46,242 nucleotides of DNA, from the NCBI GenBank assembly GCA_934569045.1, contig CAKTJX010000019.1, positions 1 to 46,242 on the forward strand, given 5' to 3'. Below are positions 7,738-16,117 of this stretch, in pieces; positions within the stretch are counted from its first letter, which is position 1, and every line of letters starts with the position of its first letter. The translations under genes were made by a program, and so were the position numbers. The notes below the pieces were generated by a model that worked only from the letters and a program-made list of their open reading frames with translations, was not told the origin of the DNA and searched no databases. This DNA comes from an uncultured Oscillospiraceae bacterium. Lineage in GTDB: Bacteria > Bacillota > Clostridia > Oscillospirales > Oscillospiraceae.

Positions 7738-10149
7738 ATGGCGGAAGAATTGGAGCGAATCCACCCGGACCCGGAGCAGGGCCTGACCACCGCCCAGGCG
7801 GAGGAACACCTGGCCCAGGGGCTGGGCGCCGGGCCGGGGGCGGACTCCGGCAAGAGCGAGAAGGAGATCGTCCTGCGCCACTGTCTGACCTTCTTCAACC
7901 TGGTGTTTGTGGTGCTGGCGGTGCTGCTGCTGGTGGGCCGCAGCACCGTTATGAACATGGGCTTCCTGGGCGTGGTTATCGTCAATACGGTCATCGGCAT
8001 CTACCAGGAGATCAAGGCCAAGCGGGCGGTGGATAAGCTGTCGCTGGTGGCTCGCCACCCCGTCAAGGTTCTGCGGGACGGCCAGCTGCAAGATATCTCC
8101 CCGGAGGATATCGTCCGGGATGACATTGCGGAATTTGCCCAGGGGGACCAGGTCTGTGCCGACGGCATTCTCCGCTCCGGCTCCCTGTTTGTGGATGAGT
8201 CCCTGCTCACCGGCGAGGAGGACAGCGTGGAAAAGCAGCCGGGCGACACGGTGCATTCAGGCTCCATCGTCCTGGCGGGCCGGGGCCGGGTGGAGCTCAC
8301 CGCTGTGGGCGACGACTGCGGCGCGAGCAAGCTGGCCCAGGCGGCCAAACACAATCCCCAGGCGAAGAAATCAGAAATGACCCGGTCTCTGGATCATCTG
8401 ATTCTGTTTTTGGGCATCATTCTGGTGCCTGTGGGTATTATTCTGTTCCGGCAGGAATATCTGGTGCTGAAGCTGCCCCTGCGGGAGAGCACCGAGGGCA
8501 CCGTGGCCGCCCTGATCGGCATGATCCCGGAAGGGCTGTACCTGCTGACCAGTGTGGCCCTGGCGGTTTCCGCCCAGAAATTGAGCCGCCAGCGGGTGCT
8601 GGTGCAGGACATGAACAGCATCGAGGCCCTGGCACGGGTGGACGTGCTCTGCGTGGACAAAACCGGCACCATCACCGAGCCGGATATGGAAGTGGAAAAT
8701 CTGCTGCCCCTGGGGGATCTGCTGCCGGAGCAGCTGGAGGATATCCTCACCGCCATCTACGGCGCGGTGCCCCCGGACAATGCCACCGCCAAGGCCATGG
8801 CGGAGCTCTTCAAGGGGGAGAGCGATCTTGTGTGCACCAACCGCGTTCCCTTCTCCTCCGAGTATAAGTGGAGCGGCTGTGAATTTGAAGAAGAGGGCAG
8901 CTTCGTGGTGGGCGCGCCGGAGTTCCTGCTGGGGGACCGGGAGGATCTCTGGCACATCACCGACTGGGCCGCCAAGGGCTACCGGGTGCTGCTGGTGGCC
9001 CAGTATGACGGCCCCCTGGCCCCCGGCAGGCTGGAAAGCGGGAAAGTGACCCCCATTGCCCTGGTGCTGCTCACCGGCAAGCTGCGGCCCAACGCGAAAG
9101 AAACCTTCGCCTATTTCGCCCAGCAGGGGGTGACGGTGAAGGTGATCTCCGGCGACAGCCCTGCCACCGTCAGCATGATTGCCCAGCAGGCGGGGATTCC
9201 GGGGGCGGAGAGCTATGTGGATGCCTCCACCCTGGAGACCCCCGAGCAGCTGCGGGAGGCCGCCAGCACCTACACCGTCTTTGGCCGGGTGACCCCGGAG
9301 CAGAAAAAAGGGCTCATTGAGGCCCTGCAAAAAAAGAAGCACACGGTGGCTATGACCGGCGACGGCGTGAACGATCTGCTGGCCATGAAGCAGGCGGACT
9401 GCGCCATAGCCATGGCCAGCGGGGCCGAGGCCGCCAGCCAGCTGGCAAGCCTGGTGCTGCTGGATTCGGACTTTTCCGCCATGCCCGGGGTGGTGGCCGA
9501 GGGGCGGCGGGTCATCAACAACATCCAGCGGGCAGCTTCCCTGTTTTTGGTGAAGAACCTCTTCTCCCTGTTTTTGTCCATCATCAGCCTGTTTACCGTA
9601 TGGCCCTATCCGCTGGAGCCCATCCATTTGTCCGTGATCTCCGCCATGACCATCGGCATTCCCTCTTTCATTCTGACCTTTGAGCCGAAATATGACCGGA
9701 TTCGGGGGAAATTTCTGCCGGAGGTTCTGCGCCGGGCCTTCCCCGGCGGACTGACCAACGTCTTCGTGGTGCTGCTGTGCCAGATGTTCATGTCCGTCTT
9801 CGGCCTGCCCAAGGAGGAGGTTTCCACCATCTGCGCTGCGATTCTGTCCTTTGTGGGCCTTCTGGTGCTGTATCAGATCTGCAAGCCCTTCAACTGGTTC
9901 CGCCGGGTACTCTGGTGGGCTATGGCGGCGGGCATTGTGCTGTGCTTCACCCTGCTGGGGGACATCCTGGACCTGCGGGCCTGGACCAGCAAAGTACGGC
10001 TTGTCATGTTCACCCTGCTGGTGATGACCCCCACTGTCTTCTTTGCCATCCAGCACGTCTTCGACTGGGCGGAAAAAACCAGGCTCCGTTTCGTGGCCTG
10101 GTGCAAGAGCGTTTGGGCGAAAAGGCCGTTTCAGAAGAAGGCAGCGTAA
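7738..10149 (+). CDS. Cation-transporting P-type ATPase, CtpE-like
   Basis: An 803-residue membrane ATPase. It shows the actuator motif LLTGEED, the transmembrane motif GMIPEGLYLLTS, the phosphorylation site CVDKTGTIT, and the hinge motif MTGDGVNDLLAMKQADCAIA. Two N-terminal hydrophobic hairpins, a pair flanking PEGL and about six C-terminal helices fit the P2-type layout. The PEGLxLLTS sequence with a short cytoplasmic N-terminus resembles mycobacterial CtpE, a calcium-uptake pump, rather than the SERCA-like pumps. Ion specificity is inferred and could be different. The start at 7738 is one base after the thiN stop, with its ribosome site GAGAGAGG inside thiN. Confidence 0.87.
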   Translation: MAEELERIHPDPEQGLTTAQAEEHLAQGLGAGPGADSGKSEKEIVLRHCLTFFNLVFVVLAVLLLVGRSTVMNMGFLGVVIVNTVIGIYQEIKAKRAVDKLSLVARHPVKVLRDGQLQDISPEDIVRDDIAEFAQGDQVCADGILRSGSLFVDESLLTGEEDSVEKQPGDTVHSGSIVLAGRGRVELTAVGDDCGASKLAQAAKHNPQAKKSEMTRSLDHLILFLGIILVPVGIILFRQEYLVLKLPLRESTEGTVAALIGMIPEGLYLLTSVALAVSAQKLSRQRVLVQDMNSIEALARVDVLCVDKTGTITEPDMEVENLLPLGDLLPEQLEDILTAIYGAVPPDNATAKAMAELFKGESDLVCTNRVPFSSEYKWSGCEFEEEGSFVVGAPEFLLGDREDLWHITDWAAKGYRVLLVAQYDGPLAPGRLESGKVTPIALVLLTGKLRPNAKETFAYFAQQGVTVKVISGDSPATVSMIAQQAGIPGAESYVDASTLETPEQLREAASTYTVFGRVTPEQKKGLIEALQKKKHTVAMTGDGVNDLLAMKQADCAIAMASGAEAASQLASLVLLDSDFSAMPGVVAEGRRVINNIQRAASLFLVKNLFSLFLSIISLFTVWPYPLEPIHLSVISAMTIGIPSFILTFEPKYDRIRGKFLPEVLRRAFPGGLTNVFVVLLCQMFMSVFGLPKEEVSTICAAILSFVGLLVLYQICKPFNWFRRVLWWAMAAGIVLCFTLLGDILDLRAWTSKVRLVMFTLLVMTPTVFFAIQHVFDWAEKTRLRFVAWCKSVWAKRPFQKKAA

Positions 10150-10400
10150 ATCGAGCGAAGCGAGGCTTCCCCTTGGGGAAGCTGGCAGGGCGTAGCCCTG
10201 ACTGATGAGGGGCGGTACGCAGAACCAATGCGGAGAAACTGTGGACGAATTCGTACGGCCCTTAGCTCTAAGGCTTTGGTCAGTACGAATTCGCCCAAGC
10301 TCCTGCAAGCAGTCAGTCTGTACCGCCCTCATCCACCGCCACGGGCGGTCCCCCTTCCCCAAAGGGAAGGTAGGGGGCTCCCCTTCGGGGGGATACGTTC
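10150..10400. repeat. Composite palindromic repeat (family C) filling the gap before the MocR gene
   Basis: Most of this 250-base gap is a nested imperfect palindrome. GATGAGG...CGGTAC (about 10204-10217) pairs with GTACCGCCCTCATC (10320-10333). Inside it CGAATTCGTAC (10246-10256) pairs perfectly with GTACGAATTCG (10283-10293). The flanks are CTTCCCCTTGGGGAAG on the left and CTTCCCCAAAGGGAAGG on the right. The right end, GGATACGTTCATCCG, resembles a family B arm. There is no transposase, so this looks like a MITE-like element. No clear promoter for the next gene is seen outside it. Confidence 0.7.
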
Positions 10401-10420
10401 ATCCGCAAAAGGTGGTTTCA

Positions 10421-11782
10421 ATGCGTACCTATGAGTTAAAAAAACGTCCGGGGCTGCCTTTATATGAGGCGCTGTATCGGGCCATTCGGGAGGATATTCT
10501 CTCCGGGGAGCTGCTGCCGGGGGAGAAGCTGCCCTCCAAGCGGGCGCTGGCCGCCAATCTGGAGGTGGGCAAAACCACCGTGGAGGCGGCCTATGCCCAG
10601 CTGCTGGAGGAGGGCTTCATCGTCTCCCGGGAGCGGTTCGGCTTCTTTGTGGAAAAGGTGGAGGCCCGGCCCCGCCATGTGCCCCTTCCTGCCCCGGAGC
10701 CCACTCCGGAAGCCCCCCAAAGCACGGTAGATCTCACCGGCAACGGCACCGGGCAGTTTCCCTTCTCCGTATGGATTCGCCTGCAGCGGGAGGTAATTCT
10801 GGACTATGGGCAGAAGCTTCTGCTGCCCCTGGACAGCCAGGGCGCGCCGGAGCTGCGGCAGGCCATTGCCCGGACCCTGGCAGATTTCCGGGGGCTCACC
10901 ATCGACCCCGGAAATATCATCGTGGGCGCGGGCACGGACTTTCTCTACAATCTGCTGCTGCAGCTGCTGGGCCAGGACAAAATCTACGGCGTGGAGGACC
11001 CCGGCTATGGAAAAATCCGGAAAATCTACGCCGCCGGAGGGGTTCAGTGCCTGCCCATCCCCATGGACGGGGAGGGCATCCGGCCGGACTGCCTGGGGGA
11101 TGCCCAGGTGCTGCACATCTCCCCATCCCACCACTTCCCCACGGGGCTGGTGACCCCCGTTGCCCGCCGCAAGGCCCTGCTGGACTGGGCCCGCAGCCGG
11201 GACGGCTGGATTATTGAGGACGACTACGATACGGAGTTCCGATTCCGGGGCCATCCCATCCGGGCCATGCAGGCCATGGACCCGGAGCGGGTGATCTATA
11301 TGAACACCTTCTCCAAAACCCTGGCCCCCTCCATCCGCATCAGCTATATGGTGCTGCCCCCGGCGCTGATGGCGGTCTTCCGCCAAAGGCTGGGATTCTA
11401 CGGCTGCACCGTGGCCAGCTTTGAGCAGTACACCCTGGCCCGGTTTCTGGACCGGGGGTATTTTGAAAAGCACATCAACCGGATGCGCAAATTCTACCGG
11501 GCCCGGCGGAACCGGGTCATCGATGCCCTGGAGCGCTGCCCCGCCGCCAACCGGTTCACCATCCTGGAGCAGGACGCGGGCCTCCACTTCCTGCTGCGGG
11601 TCAATACGCCCCAGTCTGGGGCGTCTCTTGCTCGCCTCTTCGCCGCCCAGGGCCTGAAGGTCCAGCCCCTGAGCGATTTCTACACCGTCCCAACGGAGGA
11701 AAGCCGGCAGTATCTTGTGATCAACTATTCCGCCGTGGACGAAGAAAAGCTGGTGGAGGCGCTGGGGCGGCTGCAAATATAA
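10421..11782 (+). CDS. MocR/PdxR-family transcriptional regulator (GntR wHTH + aminotransferase-like domain)
   Basis: A 453-residue regulator. An N-terminal GntR winged helix-turn-helix (about residues 8-75, with LPSKRALAANLEVGKTTVEAAYAQL) is joined to a fold-type-I aminotransferase domain (about 110-453). The PLP-binding lysine sits in NTFSKTLAPSIR and the upstream Asp in EDDYDTEFR. MocR proteins sense PLP or a PLP-ligand adduct and often control vitamin B6, GABA or amino-acid genes; the neighbours give no target here. The start at 10421 is where similarity to the family begins; AAAGGTGG lies about ten bases upstream. The gene ends in a strong terminator, so it is monocistronic. Confidence 0.9.
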   Translation: MRTYELKKRPGLPLYEALYRAIREDILSGELLPGEKLPSKRALAANLEVGKTTVEAAYAQLLEEGFIVSRERFGFFVEKVEARPRHVPLPAPEPTPEAPQSTVDLTGNGTGQFPFSVWIRLQREVILDYGQKLLLPLDSQGAPELRQAIARTLADFRGLTIDPGNIIVGAGTDFLYNLLLQLLGQDKIYGVEDPGYGKIRKIYAAGGVQCLPIPMDGEGIRPDCLGDAQVLHISPSHHFPTGLVTPVARRKALLDWARSRDGWIIEDDYDTEFRFRGHPIRAMQAMDPERVIYMNTFSKTLAPSIRISYMVLPPALMAVFRQRLGFYGCTVASFEQYTLARFLDRGYFEKHINRMRKFYRARRNRVIDALERCPAANRFTILEQDAGLHFLLRVNTPQSGASLARLFAAQGLKVQPLSDFYTVPTEESRQYLVINYSAVDEEKLVEALGRLQI

Positions 11783-11810
11783 AAACCGCTCAATTTTTGA
11801 GCGGTTTTTT
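11781..11810 (+). terminator. Rho-independent terminator of the MocR gene
   Basis: AAAAACCGCTCAA and TTGAGCGGTTTTT pair around a short T loop and run into a T-tract. It begins at the stop codon. Confidence 0.93.
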
Positions 11811-11870
11811 CTATTTGCGGAATAACAGCTTTCCCTGGAAAGGGCGGAAATGCCGGTTTGAAAATTCTTC

Positions 11871-11915
11871 TTGACAAATCTCCAATCTCCGCTATAATAG
11901 TTAGCGAAGGCTAAC
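11871..11915 (+). promoter_or_regulatory. Consensus promoter with a palindrome at the transcription start
   Basis: TTGACA (11871-11876), a 16-base spacer and TATAAT (11893-11898) make a perfect sigma-A promoter. GTTAGC-GAAG-GCTAAC (11900-11915) is a perfect inverted repeat lying over the expected +1 (about 11905). The half-site TTAG/CTAA recalls DtxR/IdeR-type metal-regulator boxes, but the spacing differs, so that assignment is weak. It drives the structured leader that follows. Confidence 0.8.
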
Positions 11916-12016
11916 CTATATGCAGGCGCGGTCCCTATCCCCCTACCGCGGTGCGTGTTATGTTCTTTGTTACGCAGAAGCAGCCCCCGGTGTTTTGCCG
12001 GGGGCTGCTTCAAATT
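11905..12016 (+). ncRNA. Structured leader or small RNA upstream of the patatin gene
   Basis: From the predicted start about 110 bases can fold into three hairpins in a row: CGCGGT/ACCGCG (11927-11950), TGCGT/ACGCA (11952-11976), and a strong 14-base stem, 11977-11990 with 11998-12011, that looks like a terminator although the bases after it (AAATTT) are a poor T-run. It matches no riboswitch class I know. It could be a free small RNA or an attenuator leader of the lipase gene, which starts 67 bases further on. A 34-codon frame from ATG 11920 has no ribosome site and is not called. Confidence 0.4.
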
Positions 12017-12077
12017 TCCCTTGATTTTCCATGGAAAACCTGATAAAATGCAAAAAAATCTTTTTGGGAGGAGCTCT

Positions 12078-12983
12078 ATGAGCGAGGAAATCTACTCGAA
12101 AATCGGAAGTATCCCCACCGGGAGCGCCCCGGATAATCTGATTGCGGGCTGCCTGGTGCTGGAGGGCGGGGCATTTCGGGGGCTGTATACCCAGGGGGTG
12201 CTGGATGCCTGGATGCAGCGGGGGATCAACTTCCAATGCACCCTGGGGGTCAGCGCCGGGGCGTTGGCGGGCGTCAGCTACGTCAGCGGGCAGATCGGCC
12301 GGTCCGCCCGGGCCAATCTGGGCCACCGGCACGACAGGCAGTATATCGGCGCCACCGCTCTGCGCAAAAGCAGGAGCCTGATCCGCCTGGACTTTCTGTT
12401 ACAGGACTTCAACGAGATCGAGCCTTTGGACGAGGCCCGGTTCCAGGACCCCCGCCGCCGCTTCCTGGCGGAGGCCACGGACTGCCGCACCGGCACTCCG
12501 GTTTTCTGGGAGCGGGGACAGTGCGATATCATGGCCGCCGCCAAGGCCTCGGCCTCCATGCCCTTTGTGACCCCCATGGTCCCGGTAGAGGGGGTGCCCT
12601 GCCTGGACGGCGGGTGCAGCTGCGGCATCCCCTACGACTGGGCCCTGGCCCAGGGCTTTGAGAAAATCGTGGTGGTCCGCACCCGGGATCGGGCATTCCG
12701 AAAGAAGCCCAAGGAGCGCAACACCGCCGAGGCAGTCTACCGCCGCTGGCCGGAATTCGCCCGGGCTGTGGATCGGATTGCCCCCACCTACAATGAGCTC
12801 TGCGACCGTCTGGAGGGCCTGGAGCAGATCGGCCGTATCTTCGTCCAGGCCCCGGAGCGCCCCATCCGGGTATCCCGGGTGGAGGGCAACCTGGAAAAAC
12901 TGGGGGCCCTCTACTGGCAGGGCTACACCGAGGGCCTCAACGCAATCCCGGCCCTGTCAGCGTATCTTGGGGTTCCGCTGTAA
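12078..12983 (+). CDS. Patatin-like phospholipase
   Basis: A 301-residue, probably cytoplasmic lipid acyl hydrolase of the bacterial patatin family. The oxyanion-hole stretch GGAFRGLYTQGVLD (about residues 27-40) comes first. The nucleophile elbow GVSAGALAG (GXSXG) follows, and the catalytic Asp is in LDGGCSCGIP (DG[GA]), so the Ser-Asp dyad is complete. The layout resembles YjjU-type proteins of unknown substrate. GGAGGAG ends about seven bases before the ATG at 12078; an upstream in-frame extension reads through the leader hairpins and is rejected. It is probably transcribed from the promoter at 11871 through the structured leader. Confidence 0.88.
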   Translation: MSEEIYSKIGSIPTGSAPDNLIAGCLVLEGGAFRGLYTQGVLDAWMQRGINFQCTLGVSAGALAGVSYVSGQIGRSARANLGHRHDRQYIGATALRKSRSLIRLDFLLQDFNEIEPLDEARFQDPRRRFLAEATDCRTGTPVFWERGQCDIMAAAKASASMPFVTPMVPVEGVPCLDGGCSCGIPYDWALAQGFEKIVVVRTRDRAFRKKPKERNTAEAVYRRWPEFARAVDRIAPTYNELCDRLEGLEQIGRIFVQAPERPIRVSRVEGNLEKLGALYWQGYTEGLNAIPALSAYLGVPL

Positions 12984-12988
12984 GAATA

Positions 12989-13008
12989 GCCCGGTTGAAC
13001 GTATACCC
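12989..13008. repeat. Family B repeat, isolated left arm
   Basis: GCCCGGTTGAACGTATACCC is identical to the terminal arm of the complete element at 21258-21350. A degraded partner may be the GGGTGTATACATGC stretch near 13195-13208, in which case the family D element between them would be nested inside a family B copy. Confidence 0.6.
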
Positions 13009-13027
13009 TGACGGAGAAACTGAAAAA

Positions 13028-13177
13028 GGGGCTGTTGCAAAATAAGCATTTTTGTAGGGGCGGCTACCAGCCGCCCGCGATCTCACGGAATTGCGCATTT
13101 GATGGATGCGCTCTGTCCCGAAAGTCGGCGGGCGGCTAATAGCCGCCCCTACGGGTTTACTATTTTGCAACAGCCCC
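13028..13177. repeat. Family D MITE-like element with perfect 17-base terminal inverted repeats
   Basis: GGGGCTGTTGCAAAATA (13028-13044) and TATTTTGCAACAGCCCC (13161-13177) are perfect inverted repeats. Nested inside, GTAGGGGCGGCTACCAGCCG (from 13054) pairs with the segment ending GCCGCCCCTAC at 13152. The 150-base element encodes nothing. With the neighbouring arm it accounts for the non-coding gap between the lipase and the hydrogenase. Confidence 0.75.
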
Positions 13178-13232
13178 ATTCTTGGCTTCCCATGGGGTGT
13201 ATACATGCATCTTTTGTTTACGGAATCCTGAA

Positions 13233-13268
13233 GTGAAAAAAGTGGGCGCGCTGCTATGCAGCGCGCCC
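13233..13268 (-). terminator. Terminator of the hydrogenase gene
   Basis: GGGCGCGCTGC (13244-13254) pairs with GCAGCGCGCCC (13258-13268) around three bases. On the minus strand it is followed by a T-tract (A-run at 13235-13241 on the plus strand). Confidence 0.88.
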
Positions 13269-13282
13269 AAATCGCTTTTCAA

Positions 13283-14788
13283 TTAGTCCAGCTTCTCCGC
13301 CAGCTCCGCGTACCGGGACTCCAGGGGGTTCTTCTTGGAGGCCAGGTTCATGGACTGAGTGACGGCCTTGTTGGCGTCCTGGATGGGGAGAATGGTGCCG
13401 GCGCCGGCCACGCAGCCGCCGGGGCAGGCCATGCCCTCCAGCAGGTAGCCGTTGTACTTGCCGACCTTCGCCATGTTCATGAGCTTGCGGCACTCCCGCA
13501 GGCCCTGGGCGTTGGCAACCTTGATCTCCATATCGGGGTGCTTCTCGTGAACCACCTCCACCACAGCGGCGGCCACACCGCCGGCTACGGCGAAGCCCCG
13601 TCCGGCGGCGGTGCCCTCATCGGGGGCGGGGACCTCGGGCAGCTCGTCAAAGTTCACTTCCTTGGCCTCGAACATACCCATGAGCTCCTCAAAGGTCAGC
13701 ACGAAGTCCACATCGGAACGGATGTTCTCCCGGATGGCCTCCAGCTTTTTGGCGGCGCAGGGGCCTACGAAGACGATCTTGGCGTTGGGGTGCTCCTTCT
13801 TGACCATGCGGGCGGTGTAGACCATGGGGGTCAGGGTCATGGAGATGTTCTTGGCCTGGGCCGGGAACAGCTTGTGCACCATGGCGTGCCAGGCAGGGCA
13901 GCAGGAGGTGGCCATATAGGGCTGCTCCGCGGGAACCTTTTCTACAAAGTCTCTGGCCTCTTCCACGGTGCAGATATCCGCGCCGATGGCGACTTCCACC
14001 ATGTCCTTGAAGCCCAGGGCCTGGACGGCGGCACGGAACCGGGCCACGGTCACGTCCTTGCCGAACTGGCGGGCAAAGGCGGGAGCGGCGATGGCATAGA
14101 CCTCGTCACCCTCCATAATGGAGCGGACCACCTGGTAGATCTGGCCCTTGTCCACAATGGCGCCGAAGGGGCAGCTCACCAGGCACTGGCCGCAGGACAC
14201 GCACTTATCCTGGTTGATGATGGCCTTGCCGTTCTCGTCCGCGCCGATGGCGTCCATGCCGCAGGCAGCCTGGCAGGGCCGCTCCAGGTGGATGATGGCG
14301 TTGTAGTCACAGGCCTGGGCGCACTTGCCGCACTTGATGCACTTGCCGGTGTCAATGTGGCTCTTGCCGTTGACAAAGCTGATGGCATCCCGGGGGCACA
14401 CCTGCTGGCAGGAGGCGGCCAGGCAGTTCTGGCAGTTCTCGGTGACCTTATACTGGTTGGTGGGGCAGGCGTGGCAGGCGTAGGGGATAATGTTGATCAG
14501 CGGGGGCTCGTAGTATTGCTGGGCAATGGCGGCGTGATCCATGCCCTCGGTGAGCAGGCTGCGGGTCTGGACGGAGCGGACGGACAGGCCCATGGCCAGC
14601 CGGACCCGCTCTCCGGCAATGGCCCGCTCCAGAAAGACAGATTCCCGGTGCAGGGGCTGGTCGCCGGGGACGATGATGTAGGGCAGATCCTCGGCCTTGG
14701 TGTAGTCGTCACCCTGGTAGGCCATGCGGGCCACCTCGGTGAAGACCTTCTTGCGGATGTCAGTGATCAGGGACGGAATACCTCTCAT
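13283..14788 (-). CDS. [FeFe] hydrogenase, monomeric, group-B-like
   Basis: A 501-residue cytoplasmic iron-sulfur enzyme. The N-terminal region to about residue 230 is rich in ferredoxin-type clusters, including CQNCLAASCQQVCP, CIKCGKCAQACD, CQAACGMDAIG and CVSCGQCLVSCP. The C-terminal catalytic H-domain has the three H-cluster signatures: TSCCPAWH (L1), VGPCAAKKLEA (L2) and EGMACPGGCVAGAG (L3). The cysteines that bind the cluster are all present. L2 begins GPC where the best-known enzymes have MPC. Size and motif details fit group B, for which a ferredoxin-linked H2-forming or H2-oxidising role is proposed. HydEFG maturases are not in the window. The gene is monocistronic, with its own promoter and terminator. 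Confidence 0.9.
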   Translation of the reverse strand: MRGIPSLITDIRKKVFTEVARMAYQGDDYTKAEDLPYIIVPGDQPLHRESVFLERAIAGERVRLAMGLSVRSVQTRSLLTEGMDHAAIAQQYYEPPLINIIPYACHACPTNQYKVTENCQNCLAASCQQVCPRDAISFVNGKSHIDTGKCIKCGKCAQACDYNAIIHLERPCQAACGMDAIGADENGKAIINQDKCVSCGQCLVSCPFGAIVDKGQIYQVVRSIMEGDEVYAIAAPAFARQFGKDVTVARFRAAVQALGFKDMVEVAIGADICTVEEARDFVEKVPAEQPYMATSCCPAWHAMVHKLFPAQAKNISMTLTPMVYTARMVKKEHPNAKIVFVGPCAAKKLEAIRENIRSDVDFVLTFEELMGMFEAKEVNFDELPEVPAPDEGTAAGRGFAVAGGVAAAVVEVVHEKHPDMEIKVANAQGLRECRKLMNMAKVGKYNGYLLEGMACPGGCVAGAGTILPIQDANKAVTQSMNLASKKNPLESRYAELAEKLD

Positions 14789-14844
14789 GCAACAATTCCT
14801 CCAAAAGCGGCAGTTTCTCCTGTCCTGCCGATAATTTTCGATTT

Positions 14845-14873
14845 ATTATAGCAGAAAAATCCATACGGTTCAA
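14845..14873 (-). promoter_or_regulatory. Promoter of the hydrogenase gene
   Basis: On the minus strand TTGAAC (14868-14873), a 17-base spacer and TATAAT (14845-14850) precede the gene by about 56 bases. The leader holds a small GGCAG/CTGCC stem. No Rex-like palindrome is visible. Confidence 0.75.
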
Positions 14874-14968
14874 GATGTCCGGCCATACCAAATTTGTTAT
14901 AGGATTATTAGAATAGCTGATTGTTTCCCCACATACCTTCTAGGGAAGAACTTTCGGAGGGGATGCGG

Positions 14969-16117
14969 ATGAAACGACTGCTGGCAATTCTGTCGGCCCT
15001 GTGCCTGGTGGGGATGCTTGTTCCCCAGGCCCGGGCGGAGGATCTGAACATCAACGCGAAGAGCGCTCTGCTGATGGACATTGCCACCGGCACGGTGCTC
15101 TATGAGAAAAACGCCCATGAGGCCCTGGCCCCCGCCAGCGTCACGAAAATCATGACCATGCTGCTGATTATGGAGGCAATCGACTCCGGGAGCTTAAAGT
15201 ATGACGATATTGTGACGGCCTCCGAGGCCGCGGCGGCCAAGGGCGGCAGCCAGATCTTTCTGAAAGTCGGGGAGCAGATGCCCGTGTCCGAAATGCTGAA
15301 GTCCATCGCGGTGTCCTCCGCCAACGACTGCGCCTGCGCCATGGCAGAGCATTTGGCGGGCAGCGAAAGCGCCTTTGTGGACCGGATGAACAGCCGGGCC
15401 CAGGAGCTGGGGATGCAGGACACCCACTTTGTGAACTGTACAGGCCTGGACGATGGGGAGGATGCCAAGAACCACCGCACCAGCGCCTATGACATTGCCC
15501 TCATGTCCAGAGAGCTCTTGAAAAACCACCCGGATATCCAGAAATACACCACCATCTGGATGGATACCGTCCGAGGCGGGGCTTTCGGCCTTTCCAATAC
15601 CAATAAGCTGATCCGGTTTTACCCCGGGGCAACGGGGCTGAAAACCGGTTTTACCTCCGGGGCGGGCTACTGCCTCTCCGCCAGCGCCCAGCGGGAGGGG
15701 CTGGGGCTCATTGCCGTGACCATGGGCTGCGAGAGCTCCAAAATCCGCAACGCCGCCTGTAAGGCCATGCTGGACTACGGCTTCGCCAATTACGCCCTGG
15801 TGACCCCGGCGCTGGAAGAAAACGCCGCCGTCCCCGTCCGCCTGGGCACCGCCCCCCAGGCCGCGGCAGTCTTGGAGGGCACCGAAAGCCTGCTGGTGCC
15901 GAAGGCGAAAAAGGCGGGCATCACCACGGAAATCACCCTGGAGGAATCCGTCACTGCCCCGGTGGAAAAGGGGACAAGGCTGGGAACCCTGAAAGTGCGC
16001 AGCGGCGAGGAGCTCCTGCTGGAGGCCCCCCTGGTGGCAGCGGAGGCTGTGCCGCGGGTGGGGTTTGGCGCGCTGTTCGTGCGCACGCTGCGAATGGCGG
16101 CCATGGCAAAGGGATAA
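14969..16117 (+). CDS. D-alanyl-D-alanine carboxypeptidase (S11 family, DacF-like)
   Basis: A 382-residue exported penicillin-binding protein that trims the terminal D-Ala from peptidoglycan stem peptides. A signal peptide (about residues 1-23, ending QARA) is followed by the S11 domain with SVTK (SxxK nucleophile), SAN (SxN) and KTG in GLKTGFTSG. The C-terminal roughly 100 residues are the beta-rich PBP5_C domain, followed by a weak C-terminal hydrophobic/basic tail that may anchor it. I chose 14969 rather than 14963 because GGAGG at 14956-14960 is eight bases before it. It is divergent from the hydrogenase gene. Confidence 0.92.
   Translation: MKRLLAILSALCLVGMLVPQARAEDLNINAKSALLMDIATGTVLYEKNAHEALAPASVTKIMTMLLIMEAIDSGSLKYDDIVTASEAAAAKGGSQIFLKVGEQMPVSEMLKSIAVSSANDCACAMAEHLAGSESAFVDRMNSRAQELGMQDTHFVNCTGLDDGEDAKNHRTSAYDIALMSRELLKNHPDIQKYTTIWMDTVRGGAFGLSNTNKLIRFYPGATGLKTGFTSGAGYCLSASAQREGLGLIAVTMGCESSKIRNAACKAMLDYGFANYALVTPALEENAAVPVRLGTAPQAAAVLEGTESLLVPKAKKAGITTEITLEESVTAPVEKGTRLGTLKVRSGEELLLEAPLVAAEAVPRVGFGALFVRTLRMAAMAKG

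Noticed and set aside
11900..11915. Palindrome read as a DtxR/MntR metal box
   Set aside because: The half-sites resemble it, but the four-base spacing differs from the consensus and the gene downstream has no metal link. Kept only as an unassigned palindrome.
11920..12024. A 34-codon frame in the leader of the patatin gene
   Set aside because: It starts 15 bases after the expected +1 with no ribosome site, and it runs through the terminator-like stem. No family recognised.
13256..14851. A 531-codon open frame on the plus strand opposite the hydrogenase
   Set aside because: The minus strand carries all H-cluster and ferredoxin motifs; this frame is low-complexity Gly/Ala/Val and overlaps the minus-strand terminator and promoter.
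14921..14968. Longer N-terminus for the D,D-carboxypeptidase
   Set aside because: The ribosome site lies inside this extension, and starting at 14969 gives a normal signal peptide.
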